Notes: a model not told the origin generated them from the letters alone. Positions 37,300 to 46,051 are shown, counted from the stretch's first letter. The stretch is 64,000 nucleotides of DNA from Pedobacter sp. Bi126 (GCF_918698245.1 NZ_CAKKMS010000006.1:248001-312000); one strand, 5' to 3'. Translations and numbers: made by a program.

Positions 37300-37593
37300 T
37301 TAAAGTGCCGACATTACCTCGCCATATAACAACCCACTACCACCTCCGTAATGCTGGATAATTTTTAGGCCTGGCCTTAACGCGAGAAGTTTATTTTTCA
37401 GTTCAGCTTCTGATTCCTGATCAATTCCATTTCCAAGTAAAACCAAGTCAATGTGCTGTTCTTTGCAAATGGAAATGGCTTCTTCATTTTTGCAAACACA
37501 CAAACCTTTCCACTCAGGCCTGGCATTTAAAAGGCGGTTCATTACTGCAGTAATTTCTGTATCCCGGCCAATATAAAGTATAATAGTTTGCAT
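37300..37593 (-). CDS. small receiver-like protein lacking the phospho-acceptor
   Basis: With the ATG at 37593 the protein has 97 residues (MQTIILYIGRDTEITAVMNRLL); the frame extends to 37710 but that part overlaps repeat sequence. The pattern of hydrophobic strands and helices (IILYIGR, CKEQHIDLVLLGNG, RPGLKIIQHYGGGSGLL) looks like a CheY receiver. The strand that should end in the phosphorylated Asp reads LVLLGNG, with no Asp, so it is a pseudo-receiver or only a look-alike. Function unknown. Confidence 0.6.
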   Translation of the reverse strand: MQTIILYIGRDTEITAVMNRLLNARPEWKGLCVCKNEEAISICKEQHIDLVLLGNGIDQESEAELKNKLLALRPGLKIIQHYGGGSGLLYGEVMSAL

Positions 37594-37626
37594 AGTATTA
37601 AGTTTAAAATATATCAAAAAACAAAT

Positions 37627-37734
37627 CGCCATTCCGACTGATACACCGATTTTCGTCGGTAAGAAAAATTTGGTCTCTACTCCAAGATTTCTCCTCCAAA
37701 GGAATTCCATTGGAACATTTCTGTCGAAATGACG
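37627..37734. repeat. R3 palindromic element, degraded
   Basis: It runs from CGCCATTCCGACTG to CTGTCGAAATGACG, with inner words CCTCCAAAGGAATTCC shared with the copy at 40768. The inner arms are mutated. Confidence 0.6.
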
Positions 37735-37745
37735 ATTCTTTTATA

Positions 37746-38468
37746 TTAATTCAGTTCCATCGGAACATCCATCAATAAAACCTCTGCATCTGCAGTATTG
37801 GCTTTAAAACTAATGCTATCAGTGTCCCAAACACCTAATCCATCTCTTTTGCTCAACACTTGTCCGTTTATGGTTACTTCGCCATTGATTACGAAAGCAT
37901 AAACACCGTTTCCAGCTTTTTTGATTTTATATTCCGTTTCAAAACCTTCATCAAACTTACCTAACGAGAACCAGGCATCCTGATGAATCCAAACACCGGC
38001 ATCTTCAGCATTTGGCGATAAAATCTGCTGAAAATTGTTGTGCCTCGCTGCAACATCCAATGTTTGCTGATCGTAACGCGGCGTAACATTTTTCTTGTTA
38101 GGGAACAGCCAGATCTGCAATAAGTTTAATTGCTCGTCTGCATTTGCGTTAAACTCGCTGTGGCTAACACCTGTTCCGGCGCTCATCACCTGGATTTCTC
38201 CATTTTTAATTACCGCCGAATTGCCCATACTATCTTTGTGGGCAATTGCACCAGCCAATGGAATGGTAATAATTTCCATGTTATCGTGCGGGTGCGAGCC
38301 AAAGCCCATTCCACCATCAATACTGTCGTCATTTAAAACCCTTAAAACTCCGAAGTGCATCCTTTCTGGATTGTAGTAATTAGCAAAACTGAATGAATGG
38401 TGTGCATCTAACCAACCATGATTAGCATGACCTCGGGTGTTTTCTTTGTGCAAAATAAACTGTGACAT
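37746..38468 (-). CDS. pirin family protein
   Basis: Started at 38468 (MSQFILHKENTRG) the protein has 240 residues, the usual length of YhaK/YhhW-type pirins; a frame reaching 38576 adds 36 residues without homology. The bicupin metal site is clear: SHPHDNMEIITIPLAG supplies two His, SHSEFNA the third His and the Glu. YhhW pirins oxidise quercetin, but the physiological role is generally unknown. The second cupin lacks metal ligands, as is normal. Confidence 0.88.
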   Translation of the reverse strand: MSQFILHKENTRGHANHGWLDAHHSFSFANYYNPERMHFGVLRVLNDDSIDGGMGFGSHPHDNMEIITIPLAGAIAHKDSMGNSAVIKNGEIQVMSAGTGVSHSEFNANADEQLNLLQIWLFPNKKNVTPRYDQQTLDVAARHNNFQQILSPNAEDAGVWIHQDAWFSLGKFDEGFETEYKIKKAGNGVYAFVINGEVTINGQVLSKRDGLGVWDTDSISFKANTADAEVLLMDVPMELN

Positions 38469-38576
38469 AAATTTCCTTTCTTGTTTATGATACAAATTTA
38501 CAGCAGCGATGTTTACCAAACATTGATGTAGGGTAAGAAAGTAGTCGGGAGTCCAGAGTCCTAAGTCTTGGGTCAA

Positions 38577-39257
38577 TCACCGATTGTGCCTTGCCATTAC
38601 AGCATTGCTGTTAAGCTCCCTTAACGCGTCTAGCGCTACCCAATTTGCTTTTTTATTGTTTTGGGCAAGGATATTGTTTGCGGTTTGGATGGCATGCTCA
38701 TGCAGGAAAACATTTCGCTTGCCAATTTGCCTCAATGCCCAGTTGATTGCCTTTTTAACAAAATTCCGGTTATCGTAGGCTTCTCTTTCGATGATCGGAA
38801 GAAAACCCAGAAAAGTTTCGTTGGGTTCTTTTTTAAGGTGTACAGCTGCCTCGGCCATCAACACAAAACCGGTTCGTTTTACAAATTCGGCTTCAGCCTG
38901 AACAAACTCAAAGGCCTTCGACTTAAAATAAGGCGTTTTAACGAAAAGATTTCCGCAAGCCTGATCACATATATCCCAGGAACTAAAATCATTTGCCCAC
39001 GCATTTATTTGCGTTTCTGATACCTGTTTAAAATCGCCAATAATGGTTGCTAATAGACGGGCTTCATGAAATCCAGTCTCCCAGAGCAATAAAGACAGTT
39101 CCTGATTCTTGCCAATTTGCTTTGCCAGTTTTCTGATATTCGGCAAACGGATACCAAAAGCTTTAGAAATATCGATCCCAAAATGAGCCATCTTTTTTAG
39201 ATAATCAGGCTCGCTCATGGATTTTAATTCGGAAAGGACAAAATCTAGATCATTCAT
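38577..39257 (-). CDS. AlkD-like DNA alkylation repair protein
   Basis: The 226-residue protein is all helical with HEAT-like repeats and matches the DNA alkylation repair (AlkD/AlkC) family: KAFGIRLPNIRKLAKQIGKNQEL, LLATIIGDFKQVSETQINAWANDFSSWDICDQACGNLF and KTPYFKSKAFEFVQAEAEFVKRTGFVLMAEAAVH. The WDICDQ motif carries the Trp and Asp used by AlkD to flip and cut 3-methyladenine or 7-methylguanine glycosidic bonds. Activity is inferred from these residues. Confidence 0.85.
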   Translation of the reverse strand: MNDLDFVLSELKSMSEPDYLKKMAHFGIDISKAFGIRLPNIRKLAKQIGKNQELSLLLWETGFHEARLLATIIGDFKQVSETQINAWANDFSSWDICDQACGNLFVKTPYFKSKAFEFVQAEAEFVKRTGFVLMAEAAVHLKKEPNETFLGFLPIIEREAYDNRNFVKKAINWALRQIGKRNVFLHEHAIQTANNILAQNNKKANWVALDALRELNSNAVMARHNR

Positions 39258-39449
39258 TATACGAATTTAATTTTTTTGAAAGACTTCCGAAGTTTCAAAG
39301 ACCTGCGCCTTAGGCAAAATCAGGAGTATAGACAAAACAATTGGGGTTATTGCAACATAACCAATCCTTAATACTGTTTCAGCTTTAAGTTTACATCGAT
39401 CATTTAAACTTGTTTAAATTTAACCATAACAATCAACCTTTTAAAACCC

Positions 39450-40706
39450 ATGCAAAAAAACATCATTTGGATGCTATTAGCGTCTTGCCTATTCACATTT
39501 TCCTGCAAAAAGAACAAATTAGCTGAAGAGGAGGCTAGCACAACAAACCAAAAGAAAAATATGCTAATGGCTAACACTACCTTAGCCAGCGCTGCCGCAA
39601 GCGTAAATGCCTATTCAAACACATCAGCCTACATCAATACTGGTTTTTCATTTTTAAATCCAACACAAATTGATAAAAACCGCCAGGCTATTGGCGGCAG
39701 TGCTTACACCGAGGTATATGGCTTTAATGTCCCAGAAGAAAACCGGGTAAGGGGTATAAGATGGAATGAAGATGATGAAACTACATCCATATGGCGGCCA
39801 CAGGGAATTGCCGGTTTCTCCAGAAATGGTGTACGTTACTTATTGGTAAGCTGGTACGCCAAAGATGCTGCCGAGAGCAAAGGATCGAGAATAACCCTCA
39901 TCGACATCAGCCCAAGTTCGAGCACTTATTTAACTTACCGACATATATTATTGGTACAACCTACCCTTCCAACCGGCACACTTGATTATACACAATATGG
40001 CACTTATGCGCCCTTAAACGTACATGCCGGTGGTGTAGCTTACTTTAATGGTAAAGTTTATTTAAGCAGTACAAGTTTAGGATTAAGGGTATTTGATTTA
40101 GACAAAATTATTGAAGTAACTACAGGAACTGGTACTGATGATAAGTGTGGCAAAGATGCCAGTGGAAATCTTTACGCTTTTAATTACAGATACATCCTTC
40201 CACAAATAGGTTATTATAAAATTAACGATGCAAGTCCTTTTTCAACCGTACAGGTAAATTACGAAAACAATCAATTATGGACAGGACAATATTATGCCGG
40301 AAGTGCAGATGCATCGATTGTTCCCAAAATATTTGGATTCCCGATAAACACATCAGGAGAATTGCAGAATTCGGGCATACAGACAGTGATTCCAAAAAAC
40401 AGTCTGTTTACTTCAGATCATGCGCATGGCATACAAGGTGTTTTTAGAAAAGGAAACAGGACCTGGCTTTCTTGCACCGGATCGCCTAGCGAATCGTACG
40501 GATCAACCGCCCGCTTAGCAAGATATACAGATGGCGATACCAATACGGTCCGTTACAGGTGGCCATACGGTGCTGAATCTTTATATCTTGAAGCACAATA
40601 CGGGTATTTATGGAGCTTAACTGAATTTGAACCCAATGCCGGAGCTCAAAACGGCAGTCAGGTTAACCGTTGTATATTTGCTGTAGATTTTTCAAAATAC
40701 GAATAG
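39450..40706 (+). CDS. uncharacterised lipoprotein with propeller-like repeats
   Basis: The 418-residue protein starts with a lipoprotein signal (ASCLFTFSCKKNK, lipidated Cys near 19). The rest is secreted-type sequence with strand-rich units such as GIAGFSRNGVRYLLVSWY, GGVAYFNGKVYLSSTSLGLRVFDLDKI and GIQGVFRKGNRTWLSCTGS, which look like blades of a beta-propeller. No catalytic motif is recognisable, and no family name can be given with confidence. It is a single gene with its own upstream region, and an R3 palindrome follows. Confidence 0.65.
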   Translation: MQKNIIWMLLASCLFTFSCKKNKLAEEEASTTNQKKNMLMANTTLASAAASVNAYSNTSAYINTGFSFLNPTQIDKNRQAIGGSAYTEVYGFNVPEENRVRGIRWNEDDETTSIWRPQGIAGFSRNGVRYLLVSWYAKDAAESKGSRITLIDISPSSSTYLTYRHILLVQPTLPTGTLDYTQYGTYAPLNVHAGGVAYFNGKVYLSSTSLGLRVFDLDKIIEVTTGTGTDDKCGKDASGNLYAFNYRYILPQIGYYKINDASPFSTVQVNYENNQLWTGQYYAGSADASIVPKIFGFPINTSGELQNSGIQTVIPKNSLFTSDHAHGIQGVFRKGNRTWLSCTGSPSESYGSTARLARYTDGDTNTVRYRWPYGAESLYLEAQYGYLWSLTEFEPNAGAQNGSQVNRCIFAVDFSKYE

Positions 40707-40767
40707 CAACCTTATTCAAATACAAGAGGCTGTATCATATCTATAAATTCTATCCGTTGAGAAAATT

Positions 40768-40879
40768 CGTCATTTCGACTGAAGCGTAGTCCCGAACATT
40801 CGGGAGAGAAATCTTTTATCATAGTACAAAGATCTCTCCTCCGAAGGAGTTCCTTTGGAACACTACGGTCGAAATGACG
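40768..40879. repeat. R3 palindromic element, complete
   Basis: The arms CGTCATTTCGACTG and CGGTCGAAATGACG face each other over 112 bases. Inner hairpins are CCCGAACATTCGGG and CCTCCGAAGGAGTTCC. It sits between convergent genes and probably ends both transcripts. Confidence 0.8.
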
Positions 40880-40889
40880 ATATCATGCA

Positions 40890-42056
40890 TTAAGCTAATG
40901 CTTGTTCAATATCAGCTAAAATATCATTGATATGCTCCAAACCAATTGATAGGCGGATTGAACCTTGCTCAATACCAACTTCATTACGTTGTTCTTCGGT
41001 AAGTTTGCTGTGGGTACTGGTAGCAGGGTGCGTTGCAATGGAACGGGTATCGGCCAGATTTGCTGAGATAGAAAACATTTGCAGACCGTCCATAAACTTA
41101 CGTGCAGCATCGATACCGCCTTCAACCACAATGGTTACAATGCCCCCACCCTGTTTCATTTGCTTTTTGGCAATATCGTACTGCGGGTGCGAGGGTAAAA
41201 ACGGATACTTTACCAGTTTAATTTTCGGGTGTTTTTCTAAATATTTTGCAACTTTTAAAGCGTTTTCGCAATGGCGGTCCATACGGATGGCCAAAGTTTC
41301 TAAACTTTTAGATAAAATCCATGCGTTAAAAGGCGATAACGCCGGCCCACTGTGACGGGCAAAAGCAATCACATCTGCAATTAAATCTTTGGTCCCTAAA
41401 ATAACGCCACCTAATACTCTTCCTTGTCCATCAATATATTTGGTAGCCGAGTGGATCGAAATGTGCGCACCATATTTAATAGGTTGTTGCAGATATGGCG
41501 TAGCAAAGCAATTATCAACAACTAATAATACATTGTGTTTTTTAGCCAGATCGCCCAAAAATTCCAGATCGATAATATCGATGCCAGGATTAGATGGCGT
41601 TTCTACAAAAATCATTTTGGTATTGGGTTTAATCAAAGCTTCCCAATCCTGTGGTTTATCCAGATCGGCATAATCGAAAGTTACGCCCCAGTTAGAAAAA
41701 ACATTGGTTAATAATTGATGTGTAGAACCAAAAACCGATCTGCTCGAAACCAAGTGGTCGCCATTTTTTAAAAATGCACCAAATGTGGTAAAAATCGCAG
41801 CCATTCCAGTTGCAGTGGCAAAACCATCTTCGGCACCTTCTAAGAGGCACATTTTTTCGATAAACTCTGATGTATTTGGATTTGAATAACGGCTATATAC
41901 ATTCCCTTCCTTTTCGTTAGCAAACAAAGCACGCATTTCTTCCGCATCTTCAAACTTATAACTCGAAGTAAGGTAAATTGGCGACGAATGCTCTTTGTGT
42001 AAACTGCGTTCGGTTTGAGTGCGTATAGCTATGGTTTCAAAATTTTCGGATTTCAT
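40890..42056 (-). CDS. O-succinylhomoserine sulfhydrylase-like PLP enzyme
   Basis: The 388-residue protein is a Cys/Met-metabolism PLP enzyme. Landmarks are SRYSNPNTSEFIEKMCLLEGAEDGFATATGMAAI, VFGSTHQLL, VETPSNPGIDIIDLE, Asp181 in VVDNCFATPYLQQP and the PLP Lys206 in HSATKYIDGQG. The last region (SIGLEHINDILADIEQAL) is typical of MetZ/MetB. MetZ uses O-succinylhomoserine and sulfide to make homocysteine. MetZ is favoured by overall resemblance, but cystathionine gamma-synthase cannot be excluded. Low-complexity GTATCAAG repeats precede the start. Confidence 0.82.
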   Translation of the reverse strand: MKSENFETIAIRTQTERSLHKEHSSPIYLTSSYKFEDAEEMRALFANEKEGNVYSRYSNPNTSEFIEKMCLLEGAEDGFATATGMAAIFTTFGAFLKNGDHLVSSRSVFGSTHQLLTNVFSNWGVTFDYADLDKPQDWEALIKPNTKMIFVETPSNPGIDIIDLEFLGDLAKKHNVLLVVDNCFATPYLQQPIKYGAHISIHSATKYIDGQGRVLGGVILGTKDLIADVIAFARHSGPALSPFNAWILSKSLETLAIRMDRHCENALKVAKYLEKHPKIKLVKYPFLPSHPQYDIAKKQMKQGGGIVTIVVEGGIDAARKFMDGLQMFSISANLADTRSIATHPATSTHSKLTEEQRNEVGIEQGSIRLSIGLEHINDILADIEQALA

Positions 42057-42061
42057 TTTTA

Positions 42062-42120
42062 AGTATCAAGATTTGAGTATCAAGAGATGGGTATCAGGAT
42101 TTGAGTATCAAGTATCAAGA
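42062..42120. repeat. low-complexity GTATCAAG tract
   Basis: The word GTATCAAG or a near relative recurs about five times just upstream of the sulfhydrylase start codon. Related words lie at about 42155-42200 and 42622-42654, on both sides of the osmC-like gene. Confidence 0.65.
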
Positions 42121-42189
42121 CGTGGTGTGAGAATAAAGTCGTCATCATAAATTTTAAGATGTGCTTCTCGATACTTGCTACTTGGTACT

Positions 42190-42615
42190 TTATACTTCTC
42201 TTTTGTTTATTTTATAAGTAAAATTAATCGTTGCAGAGCGGCCTAAAATATTCGATACAGAGCAATATTTATCGAAAGTCATGGCTAATGCACGCTCAAC
42301 TTTTTGAACGCTTAAATCGCCGAATAAATCGAAGTGAATATCGATTACATCAAAAATCGGCGGCATTTCTTCCTCTTTTCTGGTCGCGTTTATAGCGATT
42401 TTAATATCATCAAGTGGCTCCTTCTGCTTGGTTAATACATTTACCATATCAATGCCACTACAGCCACCCAATCCAATTAGTAACATCTCCATCGGCCTGA
42501 AACCTTTTCCTTCGCCACCAATGGCAGCTTTTGCATCCAACTCTACAGTAAAACCGCTCTCGTTTTCTGCTTCAAAATTAAATTTACCGCTCTTGCGGAT
42601 TAGATTTATGTTCAT
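42190..42615 (-). CDS. OsmC family protein
   Basis: The 141-residue protein has the OsmC/Ohr fold features: PMEMLLIGLGGCSGIDMVNVL with the first active Cys (Cys52), and FDKYCSVSNILGRSATI with the second (Cys118). OsmC and Ohr proteins reduce organic hydroperoxides using this Cys pair. The sequence is closer to the general OsmC/YhfA group than to Ohr, so the substrate is open. It is cytosolic by absence of a signal peptide. Confidence 0.87.
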   Translation of the reverse strand: MNINLIRKSGKFNFEAENESGFTVELDAKAAIGGEGKGFRPMEMLLIGLGGCSGIDMVNVLTKQKEPLDDIKIAINATRKEEEMPPIFDVIDIHFDLFGDLSVQKVERALAMTFDKYCSVSNILGRSATINFTYKINKREV

Positions 42616-42694
42616 TTTGTTAGTATCGAGTATTTAGTATCAAGAATCAAGACGCATTTGCTTTAGTCTTTCTGCTTTAACCTTTAAGCTCTAT

Positions 42695-43498
42695 TTAAAT
42701 ATTATAATAAACTAAGTTATTTTTTTCCAGTTCTGGCAACTTAACCGGATGGTTAAAAAGTGCAAAAACCGACGAACCACTACCACTCATTAAAGCGAAT
42801 GTTGCGCCTGCATCGTATAAACTGGTTTTTATTTGACGAATTTGGGGATACTTTACGAATACCGATGGTTCGAAATCGTTGATAACCTTATTTTTCCATG
42901 TTGTTGGATGCAAATGTATAATTTCTTTTAACGATTGCAAAGGTTTTTGCGGTTTTACATGTGCATAAGCATCGGCCGTACTTACATGTACAGGCGGTTT
43001 TACCAAAACTTTAAACCAGGCTGACAAATCTACATCACACTTTTCAAATTCATCACCTCTATTAAATGCATAAACAGGTTTATTCTCGATAAAAAAAGCA
43101 CAGTCTGCCCCTAGTTGGCGGGCATAATTTTCCATCTTATCAACCGACATCCCCAACATGAATTTATCGTTTAATAATTTGATCAGGAAAGCACAATCTG
43201 CCGATCCCCCACCCAAACCTGCACCAACTGGAATGTTTTTCAATAAATTGATCTGTTGCGCCGGAATATCAAAATCTTTCTTTACCAATTGATAAGCTTT
43301 AAAACACAGGTTATCGTTCGGGTCGCCAGGAATATCAATCCCATGGATTTTGCACGAAGTTACCTCGGCATCGGTAATTTCGACTGAATCCTTAATATTG
43401 ATCGGATAAAAAACGGTTTCGAGGTTGTGGTAACCATCAGCACGTTTTTCGGTGATATTTAAGCCTAGATTTATTTTTGCGTTGGGAAAAGATAGCAT
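42695..43498 (-). CDS. ispE: 4-diphosphocytidyl-2-C-methyl-D-erythritol kinase
   Basis: The 267-residue protein belongs to the GHMP kinases. Motifs: FPNAKINLGLNITEKRADGYHNLETVFYP at the N-terminus (with the catalytic Lys of NAKINLGL), the ATP-binding PVGAGLGGGSADCAF (about 91-105), and MSGSGSSVFALF near the C-terminus. It phosphorylates the fourth intermediate of the MEP isoprenoid pathway. It is slightly short, as in other Bacteroidota. The start codon is preceded at once by a low-complexity GTCGTGAGTC tract. Confidence 0.93.
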   Translation of the reverse strand: MLSFPNAKINLGLNITEKRADGYHNLETVFYPINIKDSVEITDAEVTSCKIHGIDIPGDPNDNLCFKAYQLVKKDFDIPAQQINLLKNIPVGAGLGGGSADCAFLIKLLNDKFMLGMSVDKMENYARQLGADCAFFIENKPVYAFNRGDEFEKCDVDLSAWFKVLVKPPVHVSTADAYAHVKPQKPLQSLKEIIHLHPTTWKNKVINDFEPSVFVKYPQIRQIKTSLYDAGATFALMSGSGSSVFALFNHPVKLPELEKNNLVYYNI

Positions 43499-43974
43499 GA
43501 TAGTCGTGAGTCGTGAGTCTTAAGTCATGAGTCCATGGTGCCGAAACCAGCAGCCGTCTCATATTGCAAACATACAAAAGTGTTTTTACTGGCTTGGGTT
43601 TCTTTGCATTTTATGTCTTAGTCTTTTTGGAGCGCAATAACAGTAATCATGGGATACTTTGTTCCCGTGTTACGCTTTTACGCTTCGCTTCGTCATAACC
43701 TCCTCGCATCAGGGTAACACTGCACTGGGGCTAAGGGGTCAGTTGCTACTGCTATCGGGGTTGATGAAGAAACCGTAAACTACAAACCTGATTGTAGTGG
43801 AAAGCCCACGCAGCGAGGACTTGAAACGAAAATCAGGACAGGTGGCTGCCATTGGCACAGCACATTCATTTCCAAAAAACAATTATCATTACAATGTTAG
43901 TAAGTGAACAGTGTGTATAAAAATGATTCTCAACACCTGATAAATTTTAGATATTTGTAAATTATCAGAACAGT
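43499..43974. other. gene-free interval with low-complexity and R1 sequence
   Basis: The 476-base gap between divergent ispE and thyA starts with GTCGTGAGTCGTGAGTC-like repeats (43502-43530). It contains an R1 copy (43783-43841) and ends with the thyA promoter region. No gene is supported. Confidence 0.65.
43783..43841 (-). repeat. R1 dispersed element, minus orientation
   Basis: It runs from AAACCTGATTGTAGTGG to AATCAGGACAG. It shares GGAAAGCCC and GCGAGGACTT with the reverse complement of the copy at 55996, which makes these two one subfamily. Confidence 0.7.
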
Positions 43975-44769
43975 ATGAAACAATATTTAGATTTAATGCA
44001 ACATGTGCTTGATCATGGCGCTCAAAAGCACGACCGTACCGGTACCGGAACAATAAGCGTTTTTGGTTACCAGATGCGCTTTAACCTTCAGGAAGGTTTC
44101 CCGATGGTGACCACAAAGAAACTGCACTTAAAATCTATTATACATGAGTTAATCTGGTTTTTAACCGGCGATACCAATATTAAATACTTAAAAGATAATG
44201 GTGTACGTATCTGGGACGAATGGGCTGATGAAAACGGCAATCTAGGCCCAGTTTATGGTTCACAGTGGAGAAGCTGGCCAACACCAGATGGGCAGCACAT
44301 CGATCAGATCACCAATATCATCAATACGATAAAGAACAATCCCGATTCGCGCAGGATTATTGTTTCTGCATGGAACGTTGCTGAAATCGAAAATATGGCT
44401 TTGCCTCCTTGTCATGCCTTTTTTCAATTCTATGTGGCCGATGGCAAATTAAGCTGCCAGTTATATCAGCGCAGTGCCGATATTTTCCTGGGCGTTCCTT
44501 TTAATATTGCGTCTTACGCTTTATTAACCATGATGGTGGCACAGGTATGCGGTTTGGAAGCCGGAGATTTTATCCATACCCTTGGCGATGCACATTTATA
44601 CAATAACCATATCGAACAGGCCAACCTACAATTAAGCCGCGAGCCTAAAGCATTGCCAACCATGAAAATCAATCCTGATGTAAAAAGCATCTTCGATTTC
44701 AAATTTGAGGACTTTACCCTGGAGAATTATGAAGCGCACCCGCATATAAAAGGGATAGTGGCGGTATAA
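43975..44769 (+). CDS. thyA: thymidylate synthase
   Basis: The 264-residue protein has the same length as the E. coli enzyme. The catalytic Cys146 is in MALPPCHAFFQFYV. Other signatures are HDRTGTGTISVFGYQMRF, DSRRIIVSAWN, QRSADIFLGVPFNIASYALL and HLYNNHIEQ. It makes dTMP from dUMP with methylene-tetrahydrofolate. Dihydrofolate reductase, which recycles its product, is encoded 0.6 kb downstream on the same strand, separated by a repeat-bracketed four-helix-bundle gene. An R6 repeat begins directly after the TAA stop. Confidence 0.96.
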   Translation: MKQYLDLMQHVLDHGAQKHDRTGTGTISVFGYQMRFNLQEGFPMVTTKKLHLKSIIHELIWFLTGDTNIKYLKDNGVRIWDEWADENGNLGPVYGSQWRSWPTPDGQHIDQITNIINTIKNNPDSRRIIVSAWNVAEIENMALPPCHAFFQFYVADGKLSCQLYQRSADIFLGVPFNIASYALLTMMVAQVCGLEAGDFIHTLGDAHLYNNHIEQANLQLSREPKALPTMKINPDVKSIFDFKFEDFTLENYEAHPHIKGIVAV

Positions 44770-44829
44770 TTGGTTCACTGGTCATTGGTTAATTAGTCAT
44801 TCGTTCATTAGCCATTAGTTCATTTGTTT
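44770..44829 (+). repeat. R6 repeat, left of the four-helix-bundle gene
   Basis: It begins at the base after the thyA stop codon (TTGGTTCACTGGTCATTGG) and continues with GTTCATTAGCCATTAGTTCA and ATTTGTTTGG. It is inverted relative to the copy at 45329-45357. Confidence 0.7.
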
Positions 44830-44896
44830 GGGTGCAGAATTGAATGCCCTATTTAAAAAAAAATCATCCCTTTAATTTACTTAATCAAGAGAAATC

Positions 44897-45268
44897 ATGA
44901 ATTATAAATTAGAGGACTTAGAAGTGTATAACTTGTCAGAGGTAATTTCAGATAAAATCTGGGATATTGTTATGGAATGGGAATATTTCGCTAAAGATAC
45001 TATTGGGAAGCAATTATGCAGAGCAGCCGATTCCATTAGTGCAAATATTGCTGAAGGATATGGGAGGTATCATTTCAAAGAAAACAAAAACTTTTGTTAT
45101 TATAGCCGCGGTTCGATTCTAGAAGTAAAATCATTTCTTCAGAAATCAAAAAACAGAAATTTGATCTCTGAAAATTGTTATTCAGAACTTTATACCGAAT
45201 TGCAAACAATCCATTTAAAGCTGAATGCGTACATAAAATATATTGGGAAAAATTTAAACAAGTTTTAA
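44897..45268 (+). CDS. four-helix-bundle protein (23S rRNA-intervening-sequence family)
   Basis: The 123-residue protein matches the four-helix-bundle family first seen as an insert in some 23S rRNA genes: LEDLEVYNLSEVISDKIWDIVMEW, then LCRAADSISANIAEGYGRYHFKENKNFCYYSRGSILEVKSFL and a final helix. Stand-alone copies are common in Bacteroidota and have no settled function. The related Avd protein helps the reverse transcriptase of diversity-generating retroelements, but no reverse transcriptase is near. The gene interrupts thyA-folA and is bracketed by inverted R6 repeats, which suggests insertion as a unit. Confidence 0.82.
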   Translation: MNYKLEDLEVYNLSEVISDKIWDIVMEWEYFAKDTIGKQLCRAADSISANIAEGYGRYHFKENKNFCYYSRGSILEVKSFLQKSKNRNLISENCYSELYTELQTIHLKLNAYIKYIGKNLNKF

Positions 45269-45328
45269 CTTGTTGACGATGCTGGGATCATACTTAGAAA
45301 TTATGCTTAATGCACTTGCAGAAACTAA

Positions 45329-45357
45329 TAAACAAATGACTAATGACTAATGAACTA
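45329..45357 (-). repeat. R6 repeat overlapping the folA start
   Basis: AATGACTAATGACTAATGAAC runs into the folA coding sequence and provides its ATG at 45343. It is in the opposite orientation to the copy after thyA. Confidence 0.7.
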
Positions 45358-45852
45358 GAAAGCCCTTCGCTTTCAATTGCCGTAGCTGTAGGCGAAAATT
45401 TTGCAATAGGCAAAAACAACCAGCTTTTATGGCACATGCCAGCCGATTTAAAATTCTTTAAACAAACCACTTCGGGGCACACAGTTGTAATGGGCCGTAA
45501 AACTTTCGATTCTGTAGGTAGACCGCTGCCTAACCGCAGGAATATTGTGATCACCAGGGATTCCAGTTTACAAATCGATGGTGTTGAAGTGGTAAATAGT
45601 TTAGATGAAGCTTTAGCAATTACCAAAACAGAAGAAAAACCGGTATTTATTGTTGGTGGTGCTGAGATTTACAGACAAGCCTTGCCCAAAACCACCACGC
45701 TTTATTTAACCACCATTCATCACAATTTTGATGCAGATACTTTTTTCCCTGAAATTGACCGGAATGAATGGAAAGTAATCAGCAGTGAAACCCATAAAGC
45801 CGATGAGAAGAACAAATACGATTATACTTTTGAGGTTTTAGAAAAAATTTAA
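45343..45852 (+). CDS. folA: dihydrofolate reductase
   Basis: The protein has 169 residues from the ATG at 45343. DHFR landmarks are LSIAVAVGENFAIGKNNQLLWHMPADLKFFK (with the substrate-binding Asp of the ADLKFFK region), GHTVVMGRKTFDSVG, PLPNRRNIVITR, PVFIVGGAEIYRQAL and a late DADTFFPEI. It reduces dihydrofolate with NADPH. The first eight residues (MTNELESP) are encoded by the R6 repeat and are not usual for DHFR, whose chain normally begins just before LSIAVAV. No other ATG fits, so the repeat seems to supply the start codon. Confidence 0.94.
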   Translation: MTNELESPSLSIAVAVGENFAIGKNNQLLWHMPADLKFFKQTTSGHTVVMGRKTFDSVGRPLPNRRNIVITRDSSLQIDGVEVVNSLDEALAITKTEEKPVFIVGGAEIYRQALPKTTTLYLTTIHHNFDADTFFPEIDRNEWKVISSETHKADEKNKYDYTFEVLEKI

Positions 45853-45917
45853 CTCAAATTAACCGCCAAGAACGCAAAGTTTATCTGATAAGCTATTCCG
45901 CTTCTACCCCTGCTAGC

Positions 45918-45980
45918 TAAACCCGATGGGAGTGGGCATCCCGATTCTTCATCGGGATAAAACGGACAACGGGACTATCG
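45918..45980 (-). repeat. R1-related element with CCCGAT hairpin
   Basis: It opens with TAAACCCGATGGG, contains ATCCCGATTCTTCATCGGGAT, and closes with ACGGGACTATCGG. The sequence after it (TTATTGCTTTTCAATA) is the reversed R1 lead block. Confidence 0.65.
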
Positions 45981-46051
45981 GAGCCGAAGAACCACAGTTA
46001 TTGCTTTTCAATAAAAAGATCTATTATGCGTCTTGCGTCTAAAACCCACTT

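Noticed and set aside
44897..45268. Diversity-generating retroelement based on the Avd-like gene
   Set aside because: No reverse transcriptase, template repeat or variable repeat is visible; stand-alone four-helix-bundle genes are common.
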